DNA of 64,000 nt from Vibrio ostreae (lineage in GTDB: Bacteria > Pseudomonadota > Gammaproteobacteria > Enterobacterales > Vibrionaceae), in the NCBI RefSeq assembly GCF_019226825.1, contig NZ_CP076642.1:806001-870000 (forward strand), written 5' to 3'. The notes under the pieces were generated by a model. That model was not told the origin of the DNA and searched no databases. It was given only the letters and a program-made list of their open reading frames with translations. Within the stretch, counting starts at the first letter, position 1. Every line of letters starts with the position of its first letter. Positions 38,031 through 46,981 of the stretch are shown piece by piece. The translations under genes were made by a program, and so were the position numbers.

Positions 38031-38942
38031 ATGTCTACAACCATCACTGCTCAAAACGAGGCCAGCGAAATCCGAGCCAGTAATGTCGAGAACGAACGCA
38101 CACTGCGCCGTGAAAAAATCAACGCTACCATTCGCTACACCGTGTTGATCATCGTCGGCATTATGATGCTTTACCCCTTGCTGTGGATGTTCTCCGCCGC
38201 CATGAAACCCAACCATGAAATCTTCTCTTCCATGAGCCTGATTCCCAGCGAATGGAGCCTGGAAGGATTCATCAACGGTTGGAAAACCGGTACCGAGTTC
38301 ACCTTCGCCCACTACATCATGAACACCTTCTTGTATGTGCTGCCAAAAGTGTTCTTTACCGTTGTTTCCTCAACCATCGTCGCCTACGCCTTCGCCCGCT
38401 TTGATATTCCGTGGAAGAAGTTCTGGTTCGCAACCTTGATCGCCACCATTTTGCTGCCTCAGTCAGTACTACTGATTCCTCAGTACTTAATGTTCCGTGA
38501 AATGGGTCTGCTGGACAGCTACTTACCGCTGTACCTGCCGCTGGCTTTCGCCACTCAAGGCTTCTTCGTCTTTATGTTGGTGCAGTTCCTGCGCGGCGTT
38601 CCAACGGACATGGAAGAAGCGGCGATGATTGACGGCTGCAACTCTTTCCAGGTGTTGTGGTACGTCGTGGTTCCGGTGATTCGCCCGGCCATTATCTCGG
38701 TGGCGCTGTTCCAGTTCATGTGGTCGGTGAACGACTTCCTTGGCCCATTGATCTACGTATCGAGCGTCGAGAAGTATCCGATTGCCCTGGCTCTGAAAAT
38801 GTCTATCGACGTCACTGAAGGCGCGCGATGGAACGAGATTCTGGCCATGGCATCGATCGCCATCATCCCATCGATCATCGTGTTCTTCATGTCTCAGAAA
38901 TATTTCGTGGAAGGCGTGACCAGCAGCGGCATTAAAGGCTGA
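38031..38942 (+). CDS. togN: oligogalacturonide ABC transporter permease TogN
   Basis: 303 residues, MalG-type permease with a charged N-terminal arm (~1-35), six helices and EAA loop (MEEAAMIDGCNSFQVLWYVVVPVIRP near 200). C-terminus ends YFVEGVTSSGIKG. Partner of TogM. Second gene of togMNAB. Confidence 0.93.
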   Translation: MSTTITAQNEASEIRASNVENERTLRREKINATIRYTVLIIVGIMMLYPLLWMFSAAMKPNHEIFSSMSLIPSEWSLEGFINGWKTGTEFTFAHYIMNTFLYVLPKVFFTVVSSTIVAYAFARFDIPWKKFWFATLIATILLPQSVLLIPQYLMFREMGLLDSYLPLYLPLAFATQGFFVFMLVQFLRGVPTDMEEAAMIDGCNSFQVLWYVVVPVIRPAIISVALFQFMWSVNDFLGPLIYVSSVEKYPIALALKMSIDVTEGARWNEILAMASIAIIPSIIVFFMSQKYFVEGVTSSGIKG

Positions 38943-38975
38943 TTTTGGAATTAAACAAGTTTTGGAGTTAAAACA

Positions 38976-40118
38976 ATGGCTGAAGTCAAATTCAACAAAC
39001 TGGAAAAAGTCTATTCCAACGGATTCAAAGCCGTACACGGCATCGATCTGACCATTCGTGACGGAGAGTTTCTGGTGATCGTCGGCCCGTCGGGCTGTGC
39101 CAAATCCACCACCCTGCGCATGCTGGCCGGTCTGGAGAACATCACCGGTGGCGAAGTCACCATCGGCAACAAGATTGTCAACAACCTGCCACCGAAAAAT
39201 CGCGGCATCGCGATGGTGTTTCAGAACTACGCGCTTTACCCGCACATGACAGTGCGCGAAAACCTAGGCTTCGGTCTCAAACTGCAAAAGCTGCCGAAGA
39301 CAGAAATCGACCAACGTGTAAATGAAGCCGCTAAGATCCTGGAGATCGAAGAGCTGCTTGAACGTCTGCCGCGCCAGTTGTCTGGTGGTCAGGCGCAACG
39401 TGTGGCGGTGGGCCGCGCTATCGTGAAAAAGCCGGACGTCTTCCTGTTCGACGAACCGCTTTCTAACCTCGATGCCAAACTTCGTGCCTCGATGCGCGTA
39501 CGCATTTCGGATCTGCACAAGCACCTGAAAGCGGAAAACCGTCCCGCGACCGCGGTGTACGTCACGCACGATCAAACCGAAGCCATGACCATGGGCGATC
39601 GCATCTGCGTCATGAAACTCGGTGAAATAATGCAAGTCGACACGCCGGAAGAGCTGTACAACAACCCGGTCAATATGTTCGTCGCCGGCTTCATCGGTGC
39701 ACCAGAAATGAACCTGCGCGACGTCACGCTGGATGACATCGACGGCGAGTTAGTGGTATCGCTGGAAGGTCAACACCTCACTCTGCCTGCGGACAAAGCC
39801 GCCAGCATCCAAGCCACTGGTTATCACAAAACTGTACTCGGCATTCGCCCGGACAACATCACGCTGGCGCTGACCGACGATATTCCGGAAGGAGTACAGG
39901 CGCTGACCGGCGATGTGATTCGCATGGAAAACATGGGCCACGAAGTATTTGTTTACTTCCGTGTCGGTAAAGAAGAGTTCACTGCTCGTGTGCCGATCGA
40001 CGATGTGAAGGCCAAGCTCAACATGGAATTGAAACGCGGTGTGACCTTCATGGTGGACATGAACAAAGCACACATTTTCGATAAAGAAACCGAAAAGAAC
40101 ATCTCGCTAAAAAAATAA
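38976..40118 (+). CDS. togA: oligogalacturonide ABC transporter ATPase TogA
   Basis: 380 residues. Walker A reads GPSGCAKST (Ala before the Lys instead of Gly, a variant common in sugar-importer ATPases of this branch), signature LSGGQAQRVAVGRA, Walker [15 protein letters not shown], switch VYVTHDQTEAM; C-terminal OB-fold domain ~240-380. Powers TogMN. Gap to togN 33 bp, to togB 21 bp. Confidence 0.93.
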   Translation: MAEVKFNKLEKVYSNGFKAVHGIDLTIRDGEFLVIVGPSGCAKSTTLRMLAGLENITGGEVTIGNKIVNNLPPKNRGIAMVFQNYALYPHMTVRENLGFGLKLQKLPKTEIDQRVNEAAKILEIEELLERLPRQLSGGQAQRVAVGRAIVKKPDVFLFDEPLSNLDAKLRASMRVRISDLHKHLKAENRPATAVYVTHDQTEAMTMGDRICVMKLGEIMQVDTPEELYNNPVNMFVAGFIGAPEMNLRDVTLDDIDGELVVSLEGQHLTLPADKAASIQATGYHKTVLGIRPDNITLALTDDIPEGVQALTGDVIRMENMGHEVFVYFRVGKEEFTARVPIDDVKAKLNMELKRGVTFMVDMNKAHIFDKETEKNISLKK

Positions 40119-40139
40119 AATAGCTTGGAGGCTAACCCT

Positions 40140-41426
40140 ATGAACATGAAGAGAACACTGCTATCAACGCTGACTGCGCTCGCGCTCAGTGGCATGGCTG
40201 CCAATGCCTACGCGCAAACTGAACTGCGTATGTCCTGGTGGGGTGGCAATACCCGCCACCAGGCGACCTTGAAAGCGCTGGAAAAATTCCACGAAAAATA
40301 CCCGGATATCGTCGTCAAAGGGGAGTACACCGGTTGGGATGGTCACTTGTCGCGCCTGACCACGCAAATTGCAGGTAACACTGAGCCGGATGTGATGCAA
40401 ACCAACTGGAACTGGCTGCCCATCTTCTCCCGCGATGGCGGCGGTTTTTACGACATGAACCAGAATAAAGATGCGTTGCAGGTGGCTCAGTTCCCGCAGC
40501 AGGCCATCAACATGACCACCGTCGACGGCAAGATCAACGGCCTGCCGGTGAGCATGACCTCTCGCGTGTTCTACTACAACAAGGACATCTGGGCGAAAGC
40601 GGGGGTGGGCTATCCGAAAACCTGGGATGAGCTGATGAAAGCGGGTCAGGCATTCAAACAAAACCTCGGCGACGGCTACTACCCACTGGTGATTGAAGCA
40701 CGTGATGTGTTCGCGATGAACCGCTCGCTGTTCATTCAGAAGCATGGCAAAGACATCATCAGCCACGACACCAACCTGCTGGCATTCAGCGACAAAGAGA
40801 TGACCGAATTCTTCCAGCTTTATGTGGATCAGGTTAAAAACCACGTGTTCCCGTCGACCAAAGAGTTCGCTTCTTACGGCAAGGGTAACCTGTACGAAAT
40901 GCGTCCTTGGATTGACGGCCGTTTTGGTGGCCTCTACATGTGGGATACCGCGGTTGAGAAATACGTTGACAACCTGCAGCCACCAATGTCGCTGGAACTA
41001 GGTCCCTACCCAATGGAAAACAATGCGGTAGAAGCTGGTCTGCTGGCTCGCCCATCGATGATGTTCTCTATCGGCCGCAACACCAAACATCCGCAAGAAG
41101 CGGCGAAACTGGTGAACTTCCTGCTCAACGATCCTGACGGTATTGAAGCACTGGGGCTGACACGCGGCATTCCAATGAGTCAGTCGGGGCTGTCGACGCT
41201 GCAACAAAGCGGCCACATCGACCCAAGCAGCCTGTCGTACCTTGGTTATGAGCAGGCCAAAGCGCTGCCTCAGAAAATCATGCCAACCACCTACACCGAC
41301 AACGCACAGTTGATGGAACTATTCAGCGAGGAGATGCAGCATCTCGACTATGGCCAGTCCAGCGTCGAAGAAGCCGCCAAAAACTTCCTGCGCCGCGGTA
41401 ACCGTGTATTGAAACGTATGAACTAA
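40140..41426 (+). CDS. togB: oligogalacturonide-binding periplasmic protein TogB
   Basis: 428 residues. Signal peptide ends at AANAYA (~residue 25); mature TELRMSWWGGNTRHQATLKALEKFHEKYPDI is typical of this family-1 solute-binding branch. Captures oligogalacturonides for TogMNA. ATG 40140 with GGAGG upstream is preferred over a TTG five codons earlier. Last gene of the transporter unit; terminator at 41443-41468. Confidence 0.92.
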   Translation: MNMKRTLLSTLTALALSGMAANAYAQTELRMSWWGGNTRHQATLKALEKFHEKYPDIVVKGEYTGWDGHLSRLTTQIAGNTEPDVMQTNWNWLPIFSRDGGGFYDMNQNKDALQVAQFPQQAINMTTVDGKINGLPVSMTSRVFYYNKDIWAKAGVGYPKTWDELMKAGQAFKQNLGDGYYPLVIEARDVFAMNRSLFIQKHGKDIISHDTNLLAFSDKEMTEFFQLYVDQVKNHVFPSTKEFASYGKGNLYEMRPWIDGRFGGLYMWDTAVEKYVDNLQPPMSLELGPYPMENNAVEAGLLARPSMMFSIGRNTKHPQEAAKLVNFLLNDPDGIEALGLTRGIPMSQSGLSTLQQSGHIDPSSLSYLGYEQAKALPQKIMPTTYTDNAQLMELFSEEMQHLDYGQSSVEEAAKNFLRRGNRVLKRMN

Positions 41427-41442
41427 GCGTTCACGTGGTATC

Positions 41443-41468
41443 AGCACCCCTTGTCAGGGGTGCTTTTG
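41443..41468 (+). terminator. togMNAB terminator
   Basis: AGCACCCC / GGGGTGCT stem with TTGTCA loop followed by TTTT. Confidence 0.8.
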
Positions 41469-41615
41469 CAGTTTGTGGCGCAGACGTTTTGAGTCGCCAT
41501 GGGTAAGTCGCTCACATTGCAAAGGCCACTTACCCTTGTTCGATTTGTTCGAATGCATTATCCGTTGCTACTGCGCGGATCTTCTTATCTCCGAAAACTA
41601 AAATGGAGTGGCACT

Positions 41616-43253
41616 ATGGTTTTCACCCGACATTCGCATCTCCCGTTACTGATGGATTACTATCAGCGCCTGTTGCAACTGGCGACCTCTCCTACCTCGC
41701 CGCTGCTGGCCGATGGAATTGATATCCACACCTTACAACCGGTGCACTGGACATACCCGGATGGCCAGCGCGTGCCGATGAGCAATTTCGCCAGCCAGCA
41801 GAATTTTCTGCGTGGCCTGACCGCACTCAGCACCCTCACTCAAGACCCTGGCTTTGAACAGCAGGCACGCCATATCACAGCGTATTTTTTCAATCATTAT
41901 GTCGATGATGCCAGCGGCCTGTTTCACTGGGGCGGCCATCGGTTTATTCATTGGCAGAACGGCAATATTGAAGGCCCGGCCAGCAAAGAATGCGTGCACG
42001 AACTCAAACACCATTTCCCGTTCTATGCCTTTTTACACCAGGTCAATCCGGCGAAAACCGAAACTTTTCTCAAGGGGTTCTGGGCTGCACACGTCTCCGA
42101 TTGGGAAAAGCTCGACCTCAGCCGTCACGGAGAATATGGTCAGCACTTTGATCCTGAGCTATTTACCCGCCACCAGCCGCAGCCGGTGGTTGACCCAGCG
42201 CTCTGGCCTGCACTGCCCGAAACGGTTGGTCTGACGTTTGTTAACGCCGCTACCGATCTTATCTACGCCGCCAGTCATTATTTCCACTACACGCAGGATG
42301 AACATGCCAAGCGTTGGGCAAAGCATCTTTATCAGCAGTTTGTTCTGGCGCGTCACCCGCAAACGGGCATGCCGGTGTATCAGTTTTCTTCGCCATTGCA
42401 ACGCCAGCCGATCCCGGACGACGACACCCTGACCTACTCCTGGTTTGGCGATCGGGCAAAACGCCAGTTCGGCCCGGAATTTGGCGAGATTGCCCGTGAA
42501 GCCAATGTGCTGTTTCGCGACAGCTGGCCCGTGGTGGTTGATAATCCGCTGGCCATCCTCGAATGTGCTAAGCTGCTGGATGAGCCGCAGATGCGTCAAG
42601 GGGCGATTGACGGCATCACGGCATACTTTGCCCATGCCTGGGATGAGACCCACAACCAAATGATTCCGATGTGGAACAGCGGCGAAGACATGACTGGCTA
42701 TACGTTTGTGCGCGACGGTTACTATGGCGATAAAGGCACAACGTTGGCCAGACAGCCGACCGATCCTGCCTATCTGCTAACGCTGATCCGCGCCAGTCTG
42801 CAAAGTGAAGACGCCACGCTGCGTGATCTCACCGTGCGTATGTGGAAACGTTTCGGTTTGGGAGAACTCGATACCACCACCTTGCATGCAACACATGTGG
42901 CTGAGCAGACTACGCTGACGTCGGCTTATCTGCTCATGGCAATCCTTGAACTGCACGCCGCCAATCACGATGAAAGATTGCTGCGTTTAGCCGACGATAT
43001 CGCAGAAAATTTGCTGTGCCAGCACTATCATGCCGGCTTCTTCTTGCCCGGACCGCTGCATCGTTATGTTCGACTTGATGATCCGCTGCCTTACGCGTTG
43101 CTGGCTCTTGAAGCGGCGCATCAGGGTATGTATGCCGATATTCCCGTGATGATTTCCAAAGGTGGCTACCTGCACGGTGAGCGCCTGGTAGGCGATGCCA
43201 TCAAAACGGTGTACGACCACGACGTCATTTACAATCAGACCTCAGCGGCCTGA
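41616..43253 (+). CDS. pelW: cytoplasmic pectate disaccharide-lyase PelW (PL2)
   Basis: 545 residues, near the size of Dickeya PelW. No signal peptide, so intracellular. Full-length PL2-like alpha/alpha-barrel: MSNFASQQNFLRGLTALSTLT, LFHWGGHRFIHWQNG, ECVHELKHHFPFYAFL and MIPMWNSGEDMTGYTFVRDGYYG. PL2 enzymes cut short oligogalacturonates to unsaturated dimers. ATG 41616 follows GGAGTGGCACT; an upstream in-frame extension is not family-like. The next gene (MATE) starts 34 bp downstream. Confidence 0.9.
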   Translation: MVFTRHSHLPLLMDYYQRLLQLATSPTSPLLADGIDIHTLQPVHWTYPDGQRVPMSNFASQQNFLRGLTALSTLTQDPGFEQQARHITAYFFNHYVDDASGLFHWGGHRFIHWQNGNIEGPASKECVHELKHHFPFYAFLHQVNPAKTETFLKGFWAAHVSDWEKLDLSRHGEYGQHFDPELFTRHQPQPVVDPALWPALPETVGLTFVNAATDLIYAASHYFHYTQDEHAKRWAKHLYQQFVLARHPQTGMPVYQFSSPLQRQPIPDDDTLTYSWFGDRAKRQFGPEFGEIAREANVLFRDSWPVVVDNPLAILECAKLLDEPQMRQGAIDGITAYFAHAWDETHNQMIPMWNSGEDMTGYTFVRDGYYGDKGTTLARQPTDPAYLLTLIRASLQSEDATLRDLTVRMWKRFGLGELDTTTLHATHVAEQTTLTSAYLLMAILELHAANHDERLLRLADDIAENLLCQHYHAGFFLPGPLHRYVRLDDPLPYALLALEAAHQGMYADIPVMISKGGYLHGERLVGDAIKTVYDHDVIYNQTSAA

Positions 43254-43286
43254 ATGCTGTTCTCTTATTATTGATGGAAGTGGATT

Positions 43287-44747
43287 TTGTCTGACCGTTT
43301 TTCTTCAGAAACAGAGCTGGTTACCAGGCCAGACTCCGAACCGCCTTGCTCCCAATCGCCAGCACGCCGCTGGTGTGTGCGCTATCGTCACCGCGTATTA
43401 ATTCAGCGCAGTATTCTGCCTTTTACCTGGCCGATTCTGGTTGAGTTAATCTGCGTGGTGTTGATGGGGATCGTCAGCACCATTCTGGTCAGCCGGATTG
43501 GTAAAGATGCCACCGCCGCGGTGGGGATCACCGACAGCGTGACCTACATTATTCTGTCACTGCTCACGGCAATCGCGCTCGGCGGCTCGGTATTGATTGC
43601 TCAGGCCTTTGGTCGCCGGGATCGGCAAAAAGCGCTGTTTGGTGCCAGTCAGGTGATGAACCTCGGCGTGTTGGTCAGCGTCGTCTGCTGCGTGGCAATG
43701 TTTCTGTTTGCCAGGCCTATTCTGGCGGTGGTGGCCTACGGCGCAGAGCCAGAGGTGATAGCGCTTGCCGATCAATACCTCAAGATGATTGCGCTGAGCT
43801 ATCCGGCACTGGCGATCACGCTCTCGGGCAGCGGCATTTTGCGCGCCGTAGGCAATTCGCGCTCGCCCGCAACGACCAATATACTGATGAACATCCTCAA
43901 TATCATTATCAGCTACCCGTTGATTTACGGTATCGACGCGCTGCACTGGAGTGGCTTAGGAATGCTCGGCGCCGGGATTGGCATCAGTGCGGCTCGCTGG
44001 ATTGGGGCGGGAATGATTCTGTTTGTGCTCACTCACAACGGATCGCTACGCGTGCCGGCAAATGAGTTTCTCAAACCGTTCAGCCGTCCAATCCTCAGAG
44101 AAATCTTGGTCATCGGCGTGCCTGCCAGCGTCGAGTCGCTGATGTTTAATATTGGCAAACTCATTACGCAAATCATGGTTGCAGGCATGGGAACGATTGT
44201 CATGGCGGGTAACGTGGTCACTTTTTCCGTCCTGCTGTTTGTCAATATCCCCGGTAATGCGTTGGCTATGGCTGCGACCGTGTTGATTAGCAAACGTCTT
44301 GGTCAGAACCAGACCCGCACCGCGCGGTTGGAAATGCAACTGATCCTCTGGTTGGCGAGCGCAGCGCTGATCGTGCTGGGCATTATGACCGTACCGTTTG
44401 CCCACCCAATTGGCGCCATTTACACCGATGACCCAGCGGTGATTGACGTTGTGGTCAATCTTATCTATCTCAATGCGTTGATGATGCCGATTTGGGCGGC
44501 GTCATTTGTATTACCTGCTGCGTTTAAGGGTGCCAAAGACGTGAAGTACAGCATGTGGACGGCAATCCTCAGTATGTGGGGATGTCGGATTGTGCTCGGC
44601 TATCTGCTGGGTATTTATGCGCAGATGGGCATCTACGGGATCTGGCTTGGTATGTTTGCCGACTGGTGGCTACGCGGCACCCTCTATTTATATCGTATGA
44701 TCAGCCGTCGCTGGCTCAATGTCTATCTCACCAGTCGGGATAACTGA
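43287..44747 (+). CDS. MATE-family efflux transporter
   Basis: 486 residues, twelve hydrophobic segments, two MatE repeats (first from LPFTWPILVELICVVLMGIVST, second from ~280). A TTG start at 43287 with GGAAG upstream is used; it leaves a hydrophilic ~45-residue N-terminal arm, so a later start is possible. It directly follows pelW, and may export a by-product or drug; its role in the pectin island is unknown. Confidence 0.82.
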   Translation: MSDRFSSETELVTRPDSEPPCSQSPARRWCVRYRHRVLIQRSILPFTWPILVELICVVLMGIVSTILVSRIGKDATAAVGITDSVTYIILSLLTAIALGGSVLIAQAFGRRDRQKALFGASQVMNLGVLVSVVCCVAMFLFARPILAVVAYGAEPEVIALADQYLKMIALSYPALAITLSGSGILRAVGNSRSPATTNILMNILNIIISYPLIYGIDALHWSGLGMLGAGIGISAARWIGAGMILFVLTHNGSLRVPANEFLKPFSRPILREILVIGVPASVESLMFNIGKLITQIMVAGMGTIVMAGNVVTFSVLLFVNIPGNALAMAATVLISKRLGQNQTRTARLEMQLILWLASAALIVLGIMTVPFAHPIGAIYTDDPAVIDVVVNLIYLNALMMPIWAASFVLPAAFKGAKDVKYSMWTAILSMWGCRIVLGYLLGIYAQMGIYGIWLGMFADWWLRGTLYLYRMISRRWLNVYLTSRDN

Positions 44748-44760
44748 GATCGTTCTAAGC

Positions 44761-44791
44761 TGACGGCGCCTCGAGACGCCGTCACTTTTTA
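44761..44791 (+). terminator. pelW-MATE terminator
   Basis: GACGGCG / CGCCGTC stem around CCTCGAGA, followed by ACTTTTTAA. Confidence 0.8.
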
Positions 44792-45150
44792 ATCGCTTTC
44801 GCACACCAACGCATACGACTTCGCGTATTCTTAACAAAGAACTGAGGTTACCGAAGCCGCTATGACTCACTTCCATTTCACTTGTCCTGCTTTATTTTGA
44901 TCACTTCTGATTATCGTAGAACGGTTAGTTTTTCAGTCAGTTAATCGCGACAAAGCCTTGCAGCATAAGCTCTAATCCAATATGGATGCGCGCTGACTAC
45001 GGCAAGAAATTGGGACGGTCTGTTTATGATTCAGATCACTAAATCATTAAAAATATAAAAAATGAACCATTGTTTCGATTTTTATCACATACCATTTCAA
45101 TTAACCCTCATATAATCATTGAAAATTAAAACAGCGTTTCGAGGTTTAAC
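44792..45150. promoter_or_regulatory. symporter-ogl control region with CRP-like and KdgR-like sites
   Basis: TATGATTCAGATCACT at 45025-45040 resembles a CRP site. AAAATGAACCATTGTTTCGA at 45059-45078 is an operator-like palindrome related to the one before kdgK. AAAACAGCGTTTC at 45128-45140 repeats a 13-mer found before togM. The left part of the space (44792-45020) holds nothing I can name. Confidence 0.55.
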
Positions 45151-46920
45151 ATGCAATACGATTATCTTGTCATTGCAGGCTACTTTGCCCTGATGGTGGC
45201 AATCAGCTTGCTGTTCAAAAAGATGGCCAGCAGCAGTACCAGTGATTACTTCCGCGGGGGCGGTAAAATGCTCTGGTGGATGGTGGGTGCGACCGCCTTT
45301 ATGACTCAATTTTCCGCCTGGACATTCACCGGTGCTGCCGGTAAAGCGTTCAGCGATGGTTTCGCCGTCCTCGCGGTCTTTATCGGTAACATGGTGGCGT
45401 ATGTATTCGCTTACTTCTACTTTGCTCGTCGCTTCCGTCAGATGCGAGTCGATACACCAACCGAAGGCGTGAAACGTCGTTTTGGTGGCGTCAACGAGCA
45501 GTTCTTCACTTGGGTGATCATCCCTCTGAGCGTGATCAACGCCGGTGTATGGCTCAACGGCCTGGGGGTGTTTGCCTCGGCCGTATTTGATGCTGACATC
45601 GTGACCACCATTTGGGTTACCGGCCTGGCTGTACTGGCAATTTCATTGCTGAGCGGCGCTTGGGGTGTAGTGGCTTCTGACTTTATTCAGACTCTGGTCG
45701 TAGCGGTTATCTCTGTCGCATGTGCACTGGTTGCTCTTTACGTGGTGGGCGGTCCGAGCGAAATTGTTAATAATTTCCCTGGTGGCTTCATTATGGGCCC
45801 CGATATGAACTATCCACTACTGCTAGTGTGTACCTTTATCTTCTTTGTAGTGAAACAGCTGCAAAGTATCAACAACATGCAGGAATCTTACCGCTTCCTA
45901 AATGCAAAAGACTCGAAAAATGCCAGCAAAGCTGCCCTGTTGGCGCTGGGTATGATGGTGGTTGGCGCGGTGATTTGGTTCATTCCACCTTGGGCGTCTG
46001 CCATCCTTTACCCTGATGCGGCGACTCAGTATTCGCAACTGGGCGCGAAAGCGGGCGATGCGGTTTACCTGGTGTTTGCACGTGAAACCATGCCTCTTGG
46101 CACCGTGGGACTGCTTATGGCCGGTCTGTTCGCCGCCACCATGTCCTCGATGGATTCAGCACTGAACCGTAACTCAGGCATCTTCGTTCGCAGCTTCTAT
46201 GCTCCCGTCATGCGTAAAGGTCAGGCAACCGACAAAGAGCAGTTGCGCGCAGGTCAAATCGCGTGTCTGGTGAACGGTCTGCTGGTTATTTTCATGGCGC
46301 AGTTCTTCAACTCACTGAAACATCTGAGCCTATTTGATCTAATGATGCAAGTTGCGACGCTACTGCAATCACCGATTCTGGTGCCGCTGTTCCTGGGGAT
46401 CCTGATTCGCAAGACGCCAAAATGGACACCATGGGCCACCGTGGTATTCGGTATGCTGGTCTCGTGGTCTGTAGTGGAATTCTTCACCCCGGCGAACGTG
46501 GCAAGCTGGTTTGGTATCGATGATCTGACTCGTCGCGAAGCCGGTGAAATGCGCACCATCATCACCATTGCGGCACACCTATTCCTGACCGCGGGTTTCT
46601 TCTGCCTGACCACGCTCTTTTACAAAGAAGAGAACGACCCATACAAAGTGCAAACGGCCGAGTTCTTCAAAGATGTGGACACGGAATGTGTTGCTGAAGA
46701 AGGTCAGGACATTGTAGACCGTATGCAACGCAACAAGCTGGGTACTCTGGTGATGTTCATGGCGGCGGGTCTGTCACTGATGATTCTGATACCGAATCCA
46801 ATCTGGGGAAGACTGCTGTTCCTGGGTTGTGCGGCGGTGATTGCTTTCGTCGGCTACGCTCTCAAGCGCAGCGCCGGGCTGGACACCGTAGTAGTAAAAA
46901 GTGTGATTTCTTCTAACTGA
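45151..46920 (+). CDS. sodium:solute symporter (SSS family), probable uronate oligomer/monomer importer
   Basis: 589 residues with 13-14 hydrophobic segments. SSSTSDYFRGGGKMLWWMVGATAFMTQFSAWTFTG is the first-helix region of SSS symporters; GLFAATMSSMDSALNRNSGIF near 330 is the Na+-site helix. It is longer than usual because of a C-terminal soluble stretch (~490-545) before a last pair of helices. Placed just before ogl, it probably imports unsaturated galacturonides; a monomer substrate is also possible. Confidence 0.88.
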   Translation: MQYDYLVIAGYFALMVAISLLFKKMASSSTSDYFRGGGKMLWWMVGATAFMTQFSAWTFTGAAGKAFSDGFAVLAVFIGNMVAYVFAYFYFARRFRQMRVDTPTEGVKRRFGGVNEQFFTWVIIPLSVINAGVWLNGLGVFASAVFDADIVTTIWVTGLAVLAISLLSGAWGVVASDFIQTLVVAVISVACALVALYVVGGPSEIVNNFPGGFIMGPDMNYPLLLVCTFIFFVVKQLQSINNMQESYRFLNAKDSKNASKAALLALGMMVVGAVIWFIPPWASAILYPDAATQYSQLGAKAGDAVYLVFARETMPLGTVGLLMAGLFAATMSSMDSALNRNSGIFVRSFYAPVMRKGQATDKEQLRAGQIACLVNGLLVIFMAQFFNSLKHLSLFDLMMQVATLLQSPILVPLFLGILIRKTPKWTPWATVVFGMLVSWSVVEFFTPANVASWFGIDDLTRREAGEMRTIITIAAHLFLTAGFFCLTTLFYKEENDPYKVQTAEFFKDVDTECVAEEGQDIVDRMQRNKLGTLVMFMAAGLSLMILIPNPIWGRLLFLGCAAVIAFVGYALKRSAGLDTVVVKSVISSN

Positions 46921-46935
46921 TTCAATTGAACGTTT

Positions 46936-46959
46936 ACTGCCAATCCTCGTCGGTTGGCA
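46936..46959 (+). other. intercistronic hairpin between symporter gene and ogl
   Basis: CTGCCAA / TTGGCAG stem with a 10-base loop. There is no T-run, so it looks more like an mRNA-stability or attenuation stem than a terminator. Confidence 0.4.
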
Positions 46960-46981
46960 GTGCCATTTACGGAGATTATTT

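Noticed and set aside
38523..39245. A 240-codon open frame opposite togN/togA
   Set aside because: It lies wholly antisense to two well-supported genes, has no family likeness and is explained by their codon bias. The same holds for long antisense frames at 6823-7377 and 40164-40844.
38976..40118. Defective Walker A in TogA (GPSGCAKST)
   Set aside because: Ala before the catalytic Lys occurs in many working sugar-importer ATPases of this branch, and all other motifs are intact.
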